Source: Brevibacterium sp. ZH18 (GTDB lineage Bacteria > Actinomycetota > Actinomycetes > Actinomycetales > Brevibacteriaceae). From it: a stretch of DNA of 64,000 bases. The stretch spans positions 1 through 64,000 of the forward strand of contig NZ_JALDSX010000007.1 in assembly GCF_022748595.1 (NCBI RefSeq), read 5' to 3'. Positions 7,955 to 18,036 of this stretch are shown one piece after another. A program made the translations under genes and the position numbers. The notes under the pieces were generated by a model that ran no database searches, was not told the DNA's origin, and saw only the letters and a program-made list of their open reading frames with translations. Each line of letters opens with the position of its first letter. The first letter of the stretch is position 1.

Positions 7955-8965
7955 TCAGAGATCGCCGAGGCTGGTGTTCGCTCCGCACAGCACGACGCAG
8001 ACCTTCTCATCTGGTGCCGGCACATAGCTCCCGGAGCCGGCTGAACCGTGGATCCCCGCCAGTGCAGTCGCGGCGGCATGCTCGACGGCCAATCGGTGTT
8101 CGCCCCACAGATGACGGCGAGCGGAGATGATCTGCTCGTCATCGACCAGCACCGAGGTGACCAGGTCGTTCTGCGCTGCAGCCACAGCCAGGGGCGTCGC
8201 CCGACGTGCACCCAGAGAGTCCGCGGCCACCGAATCGACCGGAACGTCGACGGGCTCGCCGGCCTCCAGTGCAGCATTCAACGCTCGACAGTTCCTCGGT
8301 TCCACCGCGACGGTGCGCACCCCATGGAAGGTGGCGGCCGTTGCCACGCCGGCGAACAGCCCGCCTCCGCCGACGGAGACGACAACCGTGTCGAGGTCGG
8401 GGATCTGGGACAGGATCTCGGTCATCATCGTCCCGGCACCGGCGGCGATGAGCGGATGATCGTAGGCATGCGAAGCCAACGCCCCTGAGGACTCGGCGAA
8501 TTCCTGGCAGGCCAGGGCCGCCTCGGCGAATTCCGATCCGATCAGACGCACATCGGCACCGTAGCTGCGCAGCCGCTCGACCTTGACGGCGGGAGCGTTG
8601 GCCGGCAGGAACACGGTCGCCGGAACACCAGCGTCCCGAGCAGCCCAGGCGCAGGCCAAGCCCGCGTTGCCGCCGGATGCGATGGTCACACCCGCCTCGG
8701 GGAAGGTGCCCTCGGTGAGGTGGGTTTGGATGAAGTTCTGCGCTCCGCGGGCCTTGAATGTGCCCGTGTACTGCATGAACTCAAGGGCGAAGTGGACGCC
8801 CGAACCTGCGGGGTCGTCTGCTGGCGGGGCACTCCAGGTGGCGGCCGTCGGCGTCGGTGCCTCTGGGCGATTCCCGGGCTGGGCCGAGGCGACCGTGACC
8901 GGACGGACGCGTCCGGCGATCCGTGCGGCGGCCGCTTCGATATCGGGATAGGACAACTCTGTCAC
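7955..8965 (-). CDS. Serine/threonine dehydratase-like PLP enzyme
   Basis: A 336-residue fold-type II PLP enzyme like threonine/serine dehydratase or serine racemase. The PLP lysine is in TGTFKARGA (Lys71; the usual motif is S-F-K-x-R-G), the substrate-binding loop is SGGNAG and the phosphate loop is SVGGGGLFAG. There is no ACT domain, so it is of the catabolic, not the isoleucine-biosynthetic, type. Residues about 27-56 are a Pro/Ala-rich insertion absent from usual family members. GTG start at 8965 with CAGGAGG well placed. The MHS carrier gene ends about 60 bp upstream on the same strand, so transport and deamination of a hydroxy amino acid may be linked. Confidence 0.8.
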   Translation of the reverse strand: MTELSYPDIEAAAARIAGRVRPVTVASAQPGNRPEAPTPTAATWSAPPADDPAGSGVHFALEFMQYTGTFKARGAQNFIQTHLTEGTFPEAGVTIASGGNAGLACAWAARDAGVPATVFLPANAPAVKVERLRSYGADVRLIGSEFAEAALACQEFAESSGALASHAYDHPLIAAGAGTMMTEILSQIPDLDTVVVSVGGGGLFAGVATAATFHGVRTVAVEPRNCRALNAALEAGEPVDVPVDSVAADSLGARRATPLAVAAAQNDLVTSVLVDDEQIISARRHLWGEHRLAVEHAAATALAGIHGSAGSGSYVPAPDEKVCVVLCGANTSLGDL

Positions 8966-9027
8966 TGGTGCCTCCTGAGGTTTGCGGTTCGGCTGTTCCT
9001 CCAGCCTAGACCCCTTGGGCTGCCCGC

Positions 9028-10380
9028 TCAGCTCGTGTGCTTGGCGATGCCCAGCGACACGCCCTTCGTCTCCTTAACCAGGCTGACGGCGATGAGCGAG
9101 ATGACGCAGACGATGATCATGTAGACCGCGATCGACAGTGACGACCCGGTGCGTGCCAGCAGGGTCTCGGCGATGGTCGGAGCGAAGGCGCCGCCGAGGA
9201 TCGCACCCAATGCGTAGCCGATCGAGACCCCGGAGTAGCGGACCTGGGCTGGGAACATCTCCGCATACATCGCGGACATCGGGCCGTAGGACAGGCCCAT
9301 GCCGACGGTGAGGACGAAGATGCCGATGCCGTACATCCAGATGCTGCCGGTGTCGATCATGAGGAACGTGGGGACCAGCCACAGGATGAGGAAGATGTAG
9401 CCGATCTGGAAGGTCCGCACGCGGCCGAGCTTGTCCGACAGGGCTCCGCCCCACATCGTGAAGATCAGCCAGCCGAAGCTCGCCAGCGTGGTCGCCAGCA
9501 GTACGGGAGCTCGGTCGAGGCCGACCATCCCGCCCTCTTCGATAGGCCGCGAGGCGTAGGCGGCGAAGAACGCGATGATCATGTAGCCGACGGCGTTGTT
9601 GCCGATGAAGATCAGTGCCGAGAGGACGACTTCCTTCGTGTTCTTCCGAAACAGCGTCGACAGTGGGGCTGAGGATTCTGCGCGGCGTTCGGCGAGCTCC
9701 GCGAAGATGGGGCTTTCCTCGACCTGGCGGCGAATGTAATAGCCGACGACGACCAGCACCACCGAGAACAGGAACGGGATCCTCCAGCCGAAGCTCGCGA
9801 ACTGCTCAGGGGTGAGGATCGTGGTGAGGATCCAGATCACGCCGGTCGCGAGGATCATGCCGACGGGCACGCCGATCTGCGGGTAGGCGCCGAAGAGTCC
9901 GCGCTTGTTCACGGGTGCGTGCTCGACGGAGAGAAGGGCCGCGCCGCCCCATTCTCCGCCCGCGGAGAAGCCCTGCAGGATCCGCAGCAGCGTCAACAGG
10001 ATGGGTGCGCCGATTCCGATGGCCGCATAGTTCGGCAGGAGCCCGATGAGCGAAGTCGCCAGACCCATGAGGATGAGTGTGAGGACCAGCATCTTCTTGC
10101 GTCCGATGCGGTCGCCGAGGTGGCCGGCGATGATCGCGCCCAGTGGCCTGAACAGGAAGGAGATTCCGAGAGAGGCCCAGGCCATGATCTGGGCGAGAGC
10201 TGGGTTGTCGGAGGCGAGAGGACCGAAATACTGGACCGAGAGGATGAGTCCCGCAGCCTGAGCGTATATGAAGAAGTCGTACCACTCGATGGTGGTGCCG
10301 ACGAGGGTCCCGGCCAGAACTTTGCGTTCCTCGCGGGTGATCGAAGTGGGAGCCGCCGCGGCAGGCGTTGCTGAAGTCAT
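9028..10380 (-). CDS. MHS-family MFS transporter
   Basis: About 450 residues with 12 predicted TM helices. Residues GTTIEWYDFFIYA in TM1, the loop GDRIGRKKMLV and LRILQGFSAGGEWGGA mark the metabolite:H+ symporter (MHS, ShiA/ProP) branch of the MFS. The start is placed at the ATG at 10380 (SATPAAAAPTSITREERKV follows), with GGAAAG about 11 bases upstream; the longer frame has no family match and overlaps the paaZ promoter region. MHS carriers take up organic acids or amino acids. The dehydratase gene lies downstream on the same strand; the paa genes are divergent, so an aromatic acid is also possible. Confidence 0.83.
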   Translation of the reverse strand: MTSATPAAAAPTSITREERKVLAGTLVGTTIEWYDFFIYAQAAGLILSVQYFGPLASDNPALAQIMAWASLGISFLFRPLGAIIAGHLGDRIGRKKMLVLTLILMGLATSLIGLLPNYAAIGIGAPILLTLLRILQGFSAGGEWGGAALLSVEHAPVNKRGLFGAYPQIGVPVGMILATGVIWILTTILTPEQFASFGWRIPFLFSVVLVVVGYYIRRQVEESPIFAELAERRAESSAPLSTLFRKNTKEVVLSALIFIGNNAVGYMIIAFFAAYASRPIEEGGMVGLDRAPVLLATTLASFGWLIFTMWGGALSDKLGRVRTFQIGYIFLILWLVPTFLMIDTGSIWMYGIGIFVLTVGMGLSYGPMSAMYAEMFPAQVRYSGVSIGYALGAILGGAFAPTIAETLLARTGSSLSIAVYMIIVCVISLIAVSLVKETKGVSLGIAKHTS

Positions 10381-10457
10381 GGGTGAACTTTCCGTCGCTG
10401 GTGCTGTGCTGTGCTGTGTTGTGTGGTGCTGTGCTGAGCTCTGCGCTGCGGCTGTGG

Positions 10458-10491
10458 TGATCCTCGACTCTGAGTGATCCTCGACTCTGAG
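10458..10491. repeat. 17-bp direct repeat, two copies
   Basis: TGATCCTCGACTCTGAG occurs twice head to tail (10458-10474 and 10475-10491) in the intergenic region upstream of paaZ. No function is evident. Confidence 0.85.
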
Positions 10492-10515
10492 TGATCGCCG
10501 CTGTCTCCGCCCGGG

Positions 10516-10529
10516 TGACCGAACGGTCA
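10516..10529. promoter_or_regulatory. PaaR-type operator, site 1
   Basis: TGACCG-aa-CGGTCA is a perfect 6-bp inverted repeat followed by GTAA. The same GGTCAGTAA string appears upstream of paaA at 15684-15692. This spacing is typical of TetR-family operators, and the TetR gene within the cluster is the likely binder. Confidence 0.6.
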
Positions 10530-10586
10530 GTAATTGGTTTCGAGCATAGTGCAGATGGTGACTGCTGTCACTCGATCTCTCGATCA

Positions 10587-10615
10587 ATGACATTAACCGA
10601 CCAAGTGGTTAGTAT
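10587..10615 (+). promoter_or_regulatory. paaZ promoter with overlapping dyad
   Basis: ATGACA (10587-10592) and TAGTAT (10610-10615) are separated by 17 bases, a good sigma-70-type promoter. The spacer holds TAACC (10594-10598) and GGTTA (10607-10611), a dyad similar to the other candidate PaaR sites, so bound repressor would block polymerase. paaZ starts about 77 bases downstream. Confidence 0.6.
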
Positions 10616-10691
10616 TGCAGTCAGGAATCGGCAGCGGTGCCGAAGATGGCCGCCGTGCACCGGGAGACATCGTTGAACAGGGAGACCAGAC

Positions 10692-12728
10692 ATGACCGAG
10701 ATTCTCAGTTCGTATGTGGCAGGCGACTGGCACACCCCCAGTGGGAGCCCGGACAGCGCTCGGGCGGTCCACGACGCAACCAACGGGCAGCTCCTCCACT
10801 ACGTCTCCTCGGCTGACGTCGACTTCGCCGCCGTCGACGAGTACGCCCGGACCACCGGTGTCACCGAACTGCAGAAGCTGACCTTCCACCAGCGCGGCGT
10901 CATCCTGAAGAAGCTCGGCACCTACCTGATGGAGCGCGCGAAGCACTACCACGAGATCTCGTTTTCCACCGGCACCACGAAGCGCGATGGCTTCGTCGAC
11001 ATCGAAGGCGGCATCGGCACCCTCTTCACCTACTCCGGCGTCGCCCGCCGGCAGATGCCCAACTCCACGGTCCACCTCGACGGGGGAGTCGAGCGTCTGT
11101 CGAAGAACGGCACTTTCGTCGGCCGCCATATCCTCACCTCCAGGCAGGGCCTGGCGGTCCAGATCAACGCCTTCAACTTCCCCGTCTGGGGCATGCTGGA
11201 GAAGTTCGGTCCCATGTTCGTCGCCGGTGTCCCCGTCGTCGTCAAACCTGCTACCGACACCGCCCACCTGACCCGCGCGGTGGTTGCCGACATGATCGAA
11301 TCTGGCCTTCTGCCGGCTGGCGCCATCCAGCTCATCAGCGGCGACGTCACCCCGCTCTTCGACCAACTGGCTGAACAGGATGCGATCGCCTTCACGGGTT
11401 CCGCTGCTACGGCGAAGCACCTCGGCGGCCTGGACTGCGTGCGCGATCGCGGCACGCGCTTCTTCGCCGAGGCTGACTCCCTGAACTTCTCCCTGCTCGG
11501 TCCCGATGCCGCTCCCGGCACCGAGGAATTCGACCTCTTCGTCTCCGGGGTCGTTGACGAGATGACGATCAAGGCGGGCCAGAAGTGCACGGCGATTCGC
11601 CGTGCGTTCGTGCCTGAACAGCACAAAGAGGCCGTTGCCGAGGCCCTCATCGCCAAGCTGGAGACTCAGGGCGTCGGTGACCCCCGCGAGAAGTCCACCC
11701 GCCTGGGACCGCTCGTGTCGACCAAACAGCGCTCCGACGTTCTCGATGCCATCGATGAGATCATCGCCGGCGGTGCGCATCTGCTCACCGGCGGCCGCGA
11801 AGCCTCCGACAGACTGGCCAGTGATCTTGGCGGAGCCTACGTCGCCGCGACCGTCCTCCAGGCCGATGATCCGTGGGCCGACGCCGTCCACGACGTCGAG
11901 GCCTTTGGCCCCGTGACCTCGATCATCACCTATTCCTCCACCGCCGAGGCGGTCGAACTCGCCGCTCTCGGGCGCGGTTCCCTGGTCGGCTCGGTCGTCA
12001 CCCATGACCGTGAGTTCGCCACCGAGTTCGTCCGCCAGGTCGCCCCTTGGCACGGACGCATCCTCGTCCTCGACCGCGACGACGCCGGTGAGTCGACCGG
12101 GCACGGTTCGCCCCTGCCCACTCTCATCCACGGCGGCCCCGGACGTGCCGGCGGCGGCGAGGAGATGGGCGGGCTGCGCGGCATCGAGCACTTCATGCAG
12201 CGCACCGCGATCCAGGCCTCCCCGGACATGCTCACCGCGATCGGCGGCGAATGGGTCGCCGGCGCCGAACGTCGGACAGGACAGCATCCGTTCACGAAGA
12301 CGCTGGCCGATCTGCGCGTCGGCGATGCCCTCGAATCCGAACGGCGGACGGTGACACTCGAGGACATTTCGCACTTCGCCGAGTTCACCGGAGACACCTT
12401 CTACGCCCACACCGATGAGGAGGCGGCGGCCGCGAACCCGTTCTTCCCCGGACGCGTGGCTCACGGCTACCTGATCGTGTCCTTCGCCGCGGGTCTCTTC
12501 GTCCAGCCCGACCCCGGCCCGGTCCTCGCGAACTACGGCCTCGAAGGACTGACCTTCATCACGCCCGTCTCACCAGGCGATTCGCTCAAGGTAACCCTGA
12601 CAGCCAAGCGCATCACTCCCCGTGAGACCGATGAGTACGGCGAGGTCCGTTGGGACGCCGAGGTGGTCAACCAGAAGGACGAGCCGGTCGCGAAGTACGA
12701 CGTGCTCACGCTCGTCGCGAAGGAGTAG
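10692..12728 (+). CDS. paaZ: Oxepin-CoA hydrolase / semialdehyde dehydrogenase
   Basis: A 678-residue bifunctional PaaZ. The N-terminal aldehyde dehydrogenase domain (about 1-520) has the catalytic Cys299 in IKAGQKCTAIRR and the general-base Glu in FFAEADSLN; the C-terminal MaoC hot-dog domain (about 540-678) has TDEEAAAANPFFPGRVAHGYLI. It opens the oxepin-CoA ring and oxidises the resulting semialdehyde to 3-oxo-5,6-dehydrosuberyl-CoA in aerobic phenylacetate degradation. The length matches the known bifunctional form. ATG at 10692 follows GGGAG. It is transcribed towards the convergent repressor gene and divergently from the MHS carrier, with its own promoter and operator-like sites. Confidence 0.96.
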   Translation: MTEILSSYVAGDWHTPSGSPDSARAVHDATNGQLLHYVSSADVDFAAVDEYARTTGVTELQKLTFHQRGVILKKLGTYLMERAKHYHEISFSTGTTKRDGFVDIEGGIGTLFTYSGVARRQMPNSTVHLDGGVERLSKNGTFVGRHILTSRQGLAVQINAFNFPVWGMLEKFGPMFVAGVPVVVKPATDTAHLTRAVVADMIESGLLPAGAIQLISGDVTPLFDQLAEQDAIAFTGSAATAKHLGGLDCVRDRGTRFFAEADSLNFSLLGPDAAPGTEEFDLFVSGVVDEMTIKAGQKCTAIRRAFVPEQHKEAVAEALIAKLETQGVGDPREKSTRLGPLVSTKQRSDVLDAIDEIIAGGAHLLTGGREASDRLASDLGGAYVAATVLQADDPWADAVHDVEAFGPVTSIITYSSTAEAVELAALGRGSLVGSVVTHDREFATEFVRQVAPWHGRILVLDRDDAGESTGHGSPLPTLIHGGPGRAGGGEEMGGLRGIEHFMQRTAIQASPDMLTAIGGEWVAGAERRTGQHPFTKTLADLRVGDALESERRTVTLEDISHFAEFTGDTFYAHTDEEAAAANPFFPGRVAHGYLIVSFAAGLFVQPDPGPVLANYGLEGLTFITPVSPGDSLKVTLTAKRITPRETDEYGEVRWDAEVVNQKDEPVAKYDVLTLVAKE

Positions 12729-12803
12729 AGGCGACGCGACCTCGGGGTGGGTGCTGGCAGCCGTCGAGCAGGAGCCTATCGTCTTGAGCGGAAGCCCGGT
12801 GCT

Positions 12804-13541
12804 TTAGGCCTCCAGGCCGTTGAAGGCCATCGAAGTGACTGCGTCGGCGATGGTTTCGGGGTCGACGGGGTAGCCCGGGCGATACCACTCGGTGATGGAG
12901 TTGACCATGCCGAAGAGCAGGCGGGTGATCAGGCCGGGCGTGAAGTCCGAGCGCAGACCGCCCTCGGCGATCGCTTCCTTGACGAGGACCCTGATCTTGT
13001 CGTCGATCATGCGGCGCTGCTCGAGAGCTTCGCGTTCGACGTCCGAGTTTCCGCGGACCCGCAGCAGCAGGGTCACGGAGTGGTGGTATTCGATGAGGAT
13101 GACAACGCTGGCATGGACGGCCGCGCGCAGGCGCTCGAGCGCGGTGAGTCCGGTGCGTTGGCGTTCGTCCTCGACCGCGGAGTCCAGGGCGCTGATGCCG
13201 CGATTGATCGCCAGGTGCAGCAGCTCCTCCTTCGACTTCACGTGATGGTAGATCGCGGACTTCGTGATCCCGAGTTCGCGGGCGACGGTGTCCATCGAGG
13301 TTCCGTCGTAGCCGCGGGCCACGAACACCTCGGTGGCCTTGTTGATGAGCGTCTCCCGGTCGTAGCCCGGGCGCCCGCGACGATTGCGCTTGGGCTGGTC
13401 CGATGCGTTCGCCTCGGGCCCAGCGCCTGCCTCGGACCCAGCGCTCGCCTCGGCGCCGGTGGCTCCAGTTTGTGCGCCCACGGCAGCATCAGCACCTGAC
13501 TCAAGGTCAGGTGTCGGCGCAGGTGAAGTCGTTTTCGGCAT
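12804..13541 (-). CDS. paaR: TetR-family repressor of the paa genes
   Basis: About 245 residues. After a 45-residue Ala/Gly/Glu-rich N-terminal extension comes a standard TetR HTH (RETLINKATEVFVARGYDGT, ARELGITKSAIYHHVKSKEEL) and a helical ligand domain. Its place between paaZ and paaK, and repeated TGACC/GGTCA dyads in the paa control regions, fit PaaR of actinobacteria, which is released by phenylacetyl-CoA; assignment is by context. ATG at 13541 is preferred over a GTG two codons upstream; no ribosome site is seen, so the mRNA may be leaderless. The low-complexity leader is unusual for the family. Confidence 0.8.
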   Translation of the reverse strand: MPKTTSPAPTPDLESGADAAVGAQTGATGAEASAGSEAGAGPEANASDQPKRNRRGRPGYDRETLINKATEVFVARGYDGTSMDTVARELGITKSAIYHHVKSKEELLHLAINRGISALDSAVEDERQRTGLTALERLRAAVHASVVILIEYHHSVTLLLRVRGNSDVEREALEQRRMIDDKIRVLVKEAIAEGGLRSDFTPGLITRLLFGMVNSITEWYRPGYPVDPETIADAVTSMAFNGLEA

Positions 13542-13598
13542 GCGCACCAGTCTAGCCAGCCTGCAGTGCGGGGCCCGCAGCCCGCGTCACGAGGTCGA

Positions 13599-14894
13599 TC
13601 ACCGGATGCCTTCGCGGTGGTCGATGATGCGCTTGAGCTTGCCCACCGAGCGGGGCAGCTCGCCCGGTGCCATGACGGACACGGTCGATGAGACGCCGAG
13701 GCGCTCCTTGATCCGTGCGGCGACCTGCTGGCCCAGCCCCTCGAGCTCGACAGCGCCGGCACCTTCGCGGGACTCGACCTCGACGGTGACCTCGTCCATG
13801 CGGCCGGGGCGGGTGAGCACGAGCTGGAAGTGCGGGCTGAGGTGCTCGAACTCGAAGAGCACGGACTCGATGTTCGCCGGATAGACGTTGACACCGCGGA
13901 TGATGATGAGGTCGTCGGAGCGGCCGGTGATGCGCGAGATCCGGCGGAAGTTCGGGTTTGCAGTCCCGGGCAGCAGGCTCGCCAGATCGTGCGTGCGGTA
14001 GCGGATGATCGGCAGCGCTTCCTTCGTCAGCGAGGTGAAGACGAGTTCGCCCTCCTCGCCGTCGGGAAGGACTTCGCCGGTGAAGGGGTCGACGATCTCG
14101 GGGTAGAAGTGGTCCTCCCAGATTGTCGGACCGTCCTTGGTCTCGACGGATTCGCTGGCCACGCCGGGGCCCATGACCTCGGACAGTCCGTAGATGTCGA
14201 CGGCGTTGATGTTGAAGGACTTCTCGATCTCCTTGCGCATCTCATCGGTCCACGGCTCGGCACCGCAGATCGCGGTCTGCAGGCTCGTCGTGGTGGGGTC
14301 GACGCCCTGTTTGTGGAACTCGTCGAGGATCGTGAGCAGATAGGTCGGCGTGGCCGTGATGATCTCGGGCTTGAAGTCCTGGATCAGCTGCACCTGGCGC
14401 TGCGTCTGCCCGCCGGAGATCGGGATGACGGTGAACCCGTGGCGTTCCGCCCCGTGGACGCCCAGGCCGCCGGTGAACAGCCCGTAGCCGTAGGCATTGT
14501 GCATCATCTGGCCGCGCTTGCCGCCTGCGCCGCGGATCGAGCGTGCGATGAGACTGCCCCAGGTGTCGAGGTCGCCCAGCGTGTACCCGACGACGGTCGG
14601 CAGTCCGGTCGTGCCCGAGGATGCGTGGACCCGGGCGACCTCTTCGCGGGGAACGGCGAACATCCCGAATGGGTAGTTGTCGCGCAGGTCCTGCTTGTTC
14701 GTGAATGGCAGCTTCGCGATGTCGTCGAGGCTGGTGATGTCCGCCGGAGTCACACCGAGGTCGTCGAAGGCCTTCCGGTAGAACGGCACCTTCTCGTAGA
14801 CCTTCGTGACGGTCGACTTGAGGTTGGCGAGCTGATCGGCGCGCAGCTCATCGAGGCTCATGCGCTGGCCGGCGTCGAGATCATTGGCAGTCAT
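13599..14894 (-). CDS. paaK: Phenylacetate-CoA ligase
   Basis: A 431-residue adenylate-forming enzyme that converts phenylacetate, ATP and CoA to phenylacetyl-CoA, the first step of the pathway. The ATP loop is SSGTTGLPTVVGYT, the adenylate motif is YGLSEVMGPG, and the C-terminal hinge motif is TGRSDDLIIIRGVNVYP. Length and motifs match PaaK and not the longer general acyl-CoA synthetases. The start at 14894 has AAGGAG 7 bases upstream. The gene is in a minus-strand unit with paaI ahead of it and paaR after it, opposite to paaABCDE. Confidence 0.95.
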   Translation of the reverse strand: MTANDLDAGQRMSLDELRADQLANLKSTVTKVYEKVPFYRKAFDDLGVTPADITSLDDIAKLPFTNKQDLRDNYPFGMFAVPREEVARVHASSGTTGLPTVVGYTLGDLDTWGSLIARSIRGAGGKRGQMMHNAYGYGLFTGGLGVHGAERHGFTVIPISGGQTQRQVQLIQDFKPEIITATPTYLLTILDEFHKQGVDPTTTSLQTAICGAEPWTDEMRKEIEKSFNINAVDIYGLSEVMGPGVASESVETKDGPTIWEDHFYPEIVDPFTGEVLPDGEEGELVFTSLTKEALPIIRYRTHDLASLLPGTANPNFRRISRITGRSDDLIIIRGVNVYPANIESVLFEFEHLSPHFQLVLTRPGRMDEVTVEVESREGAGAVELEGLGQQVAARIKERLGVSSTVSVMAPGELPRSVGKLKRIIDHREGIR

Positions 14895-14954
14895 CGTTGT
14901 CTCCTTGGTCGAACCTGGTGTGCTTCGCAATTCTTAGGGCGCCGAGGTGGGGCG

Positions 14955-15413
14955 TCATTTCGGCGGGGGCAGAGTGCGGGAACGGCCGCGGTAGACCGCG
15001 ACGATCTCGTCCCCGCGGGAGACTTCGATGTCGTAGATGCCCGAGCGGCCCTGCTTGACGATCTCCTTGCCGCGGGCGACGAGCTCATCGCCGACGTAGG
15101 TCGGCGTGAGGAAGTCGATGTCACCGCCGGAGGCGACGGTGATCGAACCCGGATAGTTGCAGGCCATCGCGAAGGTGGTGTCGGCGAAGAGGAAGACGTA
15201 GCCGCCGTGGGTGATGTCGTGTCCGTTGGCCATGATGTCGGTGATGGTCATCGAGCACTGCGCCCAGCCGGGACCGTGGTCGTCGACGGTGATGCCCAAG
15301 TGCTGTGAGGCGCGATCATTGGCGAACATCGCAGCGGCCCCGGTGGCAGGTTCACTGCCGGCGCTTTCCGCAGTTCGAGTGGTCGTCGTTGCCTCGGGAC
15401 TGGGTTCTCCCAT
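14955..15413 (-). CDS. paaI: Hydroxyphenylacetyl-CoA thioesterase
   Basis: A 152-residue hot-dog thioesterase. The motif NGHDITHGGYVFLFADTTFA contains the conserved HGG and the Asp that make up the PaaI active site. PaaI removes CoA from dead-end hydroxyphenylacetyl-CoA or unused epoxide products and so rescues the CoA pool. The start at 15413 has GAGGAGC 6 bases upstream; the longer open frame is not family-like. An acidic, Thr-rich N-terminal lead of about 28 residues precedes the fold. It lies first in the paaI-paaK unit and is divergent from paaA across a 373-bp control region. Confidence 0.92.
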   Translation of the reverse strand: MGEPSPEATTTTRTAESAGSEPATGAAAMFANDRASQHLGITVDDHGPGWAQCSMTITDIMANGHDITHGGYVFLFADTTFAMACNYPGSITVASGGDIDFLTPTYVGDELVARGKEIVKQGRSGIYDIEVSRGDEIVAVYRGRSRTLPPPK

Positions 15414-15530
15414 GTCAGGCTCCTCTTCGAGTCGCTGATTGCTGTGGTGATCACTCGCTCGGCAGTGGTGACCGCATGTTGACGATGGCAGTTGAGCGCC
15501 CGAAGATCCCGGCGTCGGCACCTTCGGAGA

Positions 15531-15554
15531 ATAAACGACCGTCTGGTCAATAAA
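15531..15554. promoter_or_regulatory. PaaR-type operator, site 3 (paaI side)
   Basis: GACC-gtct-GGTC (15537-15548) within AT-rich flanks. Its reverse complement reads TGACCAGACGGTCG and matches site 1 (TGACCGAACGGTCA) at 11 of 14 positions. Confidence 0.5.
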
Positions 15555-15673
15555 TATCGTAGTGATCGGCGTCTCTGTCAAGTCCGGTGCAGGCACTGAG
15601 CGTCCTGTGCGCTTCGCCGCGGCGGGTGCATTGCACCTCGGCGTGCGGTATGCCACACTGAGAGTGAACAATA

Positions 15674-15710
15674 CAGAACAAATGGTCAGTAAATGATGGT
15701 CAGTGGATGG
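15674..15710. promoter_or_regulatory. PaaR-type operator, site 4 (paaA side)
   Basis: Two direct half-sites, GGTCAGTAA (15684-15692) and GGTCAGTGG (15698-15706), 14 bases apart. The first is identical to the right arm of site 1. The left arms are degenerate, so this may be a weaker or cooperative site. Confidence 0.45.
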
Positions 15711-15786
15711 TTCGCCGGTGCGTCGGTCGTACGGTGGGCGGACCGAACGCAGGAGCCGGAAGGGCACATCCAAGGGTGGAGTGGTC

Positions 15787-16755
15787 ATGACAACGCAGGT
15801 CAATGAGAACCAGTTCGACGAAGCGCAGCTCGAAGGGCAGTTCGCGTCGACGATCAAAGCCAAGGACCGCATCGAGCCGCGCGACTGGATGCCGGAGAAG
15901 TACCGCAAGACCCTCGTGCGGCAGGTTGCGCAGCACGCTCACTCGGAGATCATCGGCATGCAGCCCGAGGGCAACTGGATCTCGCGGGCACCCTCGCTGC
16001 GCCGCAAGGCGATCCTGCTCGCGAAGGTCCAGGACGAAGCCGGTCACGGTCTCTACCTGTACTCGGCCGCAGAGACTCTGGGCACGACTCGCAACGAGCT
16101 CACCGAGAAGCTCATCGCCGGCAAGCAGAAGTACTCTTCGATCTTCAACTACCCGACGCTGTCTTACACAGATGTCGGCACGATCGGCTGGCTGGTCGAC
16201 GGCGCCGCGATCTGCAACCAGGTGCCCCTGTGCCGGACCTCCTTCGGCCCCTATTGTCGGGCGATGATCCGCGTCTGCAAGGAAGAGTCCTTCCATCAGC
16301 GTCAGGGTTACGAACTGTTGATGACGATGATGCGCGGCACCGACGAACAGCGCGCCTCGGTCCAGGAATCGGTCAACCGCTTCTGGTGGCCCTCGCTCAT
16401 GATGTTCGGCCCGCCCGATGACGACTCCCCGAACACCGAGCAGTCGATGGAGTGGGGCATCAAGACCCACACCAACGACGAGCTGCGCCAGAAGTTCGTC
16501 GACATGTCCGTCCCGCAGGCAGAGGCACTGGGGGTGACGTTCCCCGACGACGGTCTGAAATGGAACGAGGAACGCGGTCACTACGACTTCTCGACCCCGG
16601 ACTGGGACGAGTTCTGGGCCGTCGTCAAGGGCAACGGCCCCTGCAACGAACAGCGCCTCGCCCACCGCAAGCGCGCCTGGGACGAGGGTGCCTGGGTCCG
16701 CGAAGCCGCACTCGCCTTCGCCGACAAATCCGCCGCTGAGGAGGCCACGAAATGA
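15787..16755 (+). CDS. paaA: Phenylacetyl-CoA epoxidase catalytic subunit
   Basis: A 322-residue diiron oxygenase subunit. Two E-x-x-H iron-ligand motifs are visible, in [12 protein letters not shown] and [13 protein letters not shown]. With PaaB, C, D and E it forms the membrane-free multicomponent epoxidase that turns phenylacetyl-CoA into the 1,2-epoxide. The start at 15787 ([17 protein letters not shown] follows) has GGTGGAG upstream. It is the first gene of the paaABCDE operon and overlaps paaB by ATGA. Conserved regions such as [20 protein letters not shown] match the PaaA family closely. Confidence 0.97.
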   Translation: MTTQVNENQFDEAQLEGQFASTIKAKDRIEPRDWMPEKYRKTLVRQVAQHAHSEIIGMQPEGNWISRAPSLRRKAILLAKVQDEAGHGLYLYSAAETLGTTRNELTEKLIAGKQKYSSIFNYPTLSYTDVGTIGWLVDGAAICNQVPLCRTSFGPYCRAMIRVCKEESFHQRQGYELLMTMMRGTDEQRASVQESVNRFWWPSLMMFGPPDDDSPNTEQSMEWGIKTHTNDELRQKFVDMSVPQAEALGVTFPDDGLKWNEERGHYDFSTPDWDEFWAVVKGNGPCNEQRLAHRKRAWDEGAWVREAALAFADKSAAEEATK

Positions 16756-17054
16756 CACAGACACCAGCGACTCGCGGCGAATGGCCCCTCTATGAGGTCT
16801 TCGTGCGCGGCAAGCGCGGACTCAACCACGTTCACGTCGGATCGCTGCACGCGCCCGACGATCAGATGGCGCTGCGCCATGCCCGCGACGTCTACACCCG
16901 GCGCAACGAAGGTGTGAGCCTGTGGGTCGTCCGCTCCTCGGACATCACGGCCTCGAGCCCCGACGAGAAGGACCCGATGTTCGCCCCTGCCGGCGACAAG
17001 GTCTACCGCCACCCCACCTTCTACGACATCCCCGACGATGTCCCCCACATGTGA
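16752..17054 (+). CDS. paaB: Phenylacetyl-CoA epoxidase subunit B
   Basis: A 100-residue PaaB with the family pattern [20 protein letters not shown] and [20 protein letters not shown]. PaaB is the small bridging subunit of the phenylacetyl-CoA epoxidase and has no cofactor of its own. Its start codon overlaps the paaA stop (ATGA), so the two are translationally coupled. The length is the usual family length, and no key region is missing. Confidence 0.95.
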   Translation: MTQTPATRGEWPLYEVFVRGKRGLNHVHVGSLHAPDDQMALRHARDVYTRRNEGVSLWVVRSSDITASSPDEKDPMFAPAGDKVYRHPTFYDIPDDVPHM

Positions 17055-17067
17055 GAAGGGCCTGACG

Positions 17068-18029
<962 letters not shown>

Positions 18030-18036
<7 letters not shown>

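Larger units (their letters stand above)
10381..10691. other. Intergenic region between the MHS carrier and paaZ
   Basis: A 311-bp gap with no convincing gene. It holds a CTGTG-rich simple repeat (about 10391-10440), two copies of a 17-bp direct repeat (10458-10491), a TetR-type palindrome (10516-10529) and the likely paaZ promoter with an overlapping dyad (10587-10615). Confidence 0.7.
15414..15786. other. Divergent paaI/paaA control region
   Basis: A 373-bp gap with no gene. It holds two candidate PaaR sites (15531-15554 and 15674-15710), each nearer to one of the two genes, consistent with separate repression of paaI-paaK and of paaABCDE. An open frame starting at 15703 runs into paaA, but its first 28 codons are not PaaA-like. 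Confidence 0.6.

Noticed and set aside
10593-12464. A 623-codon open frame on the minus strand opposite paaZ
   Set aside because: It is the antisense shadow of paaZ in a GC-rich genome; it has no recognisable domain, while the plus-strand frame is a full PaaZ.
15703-15786. Upstream extension of paaA beginning at 15703
   Set aside because: It overlaps an operator-like region and is not PaaA-like; ATG 15787 has the proper ribosome site.
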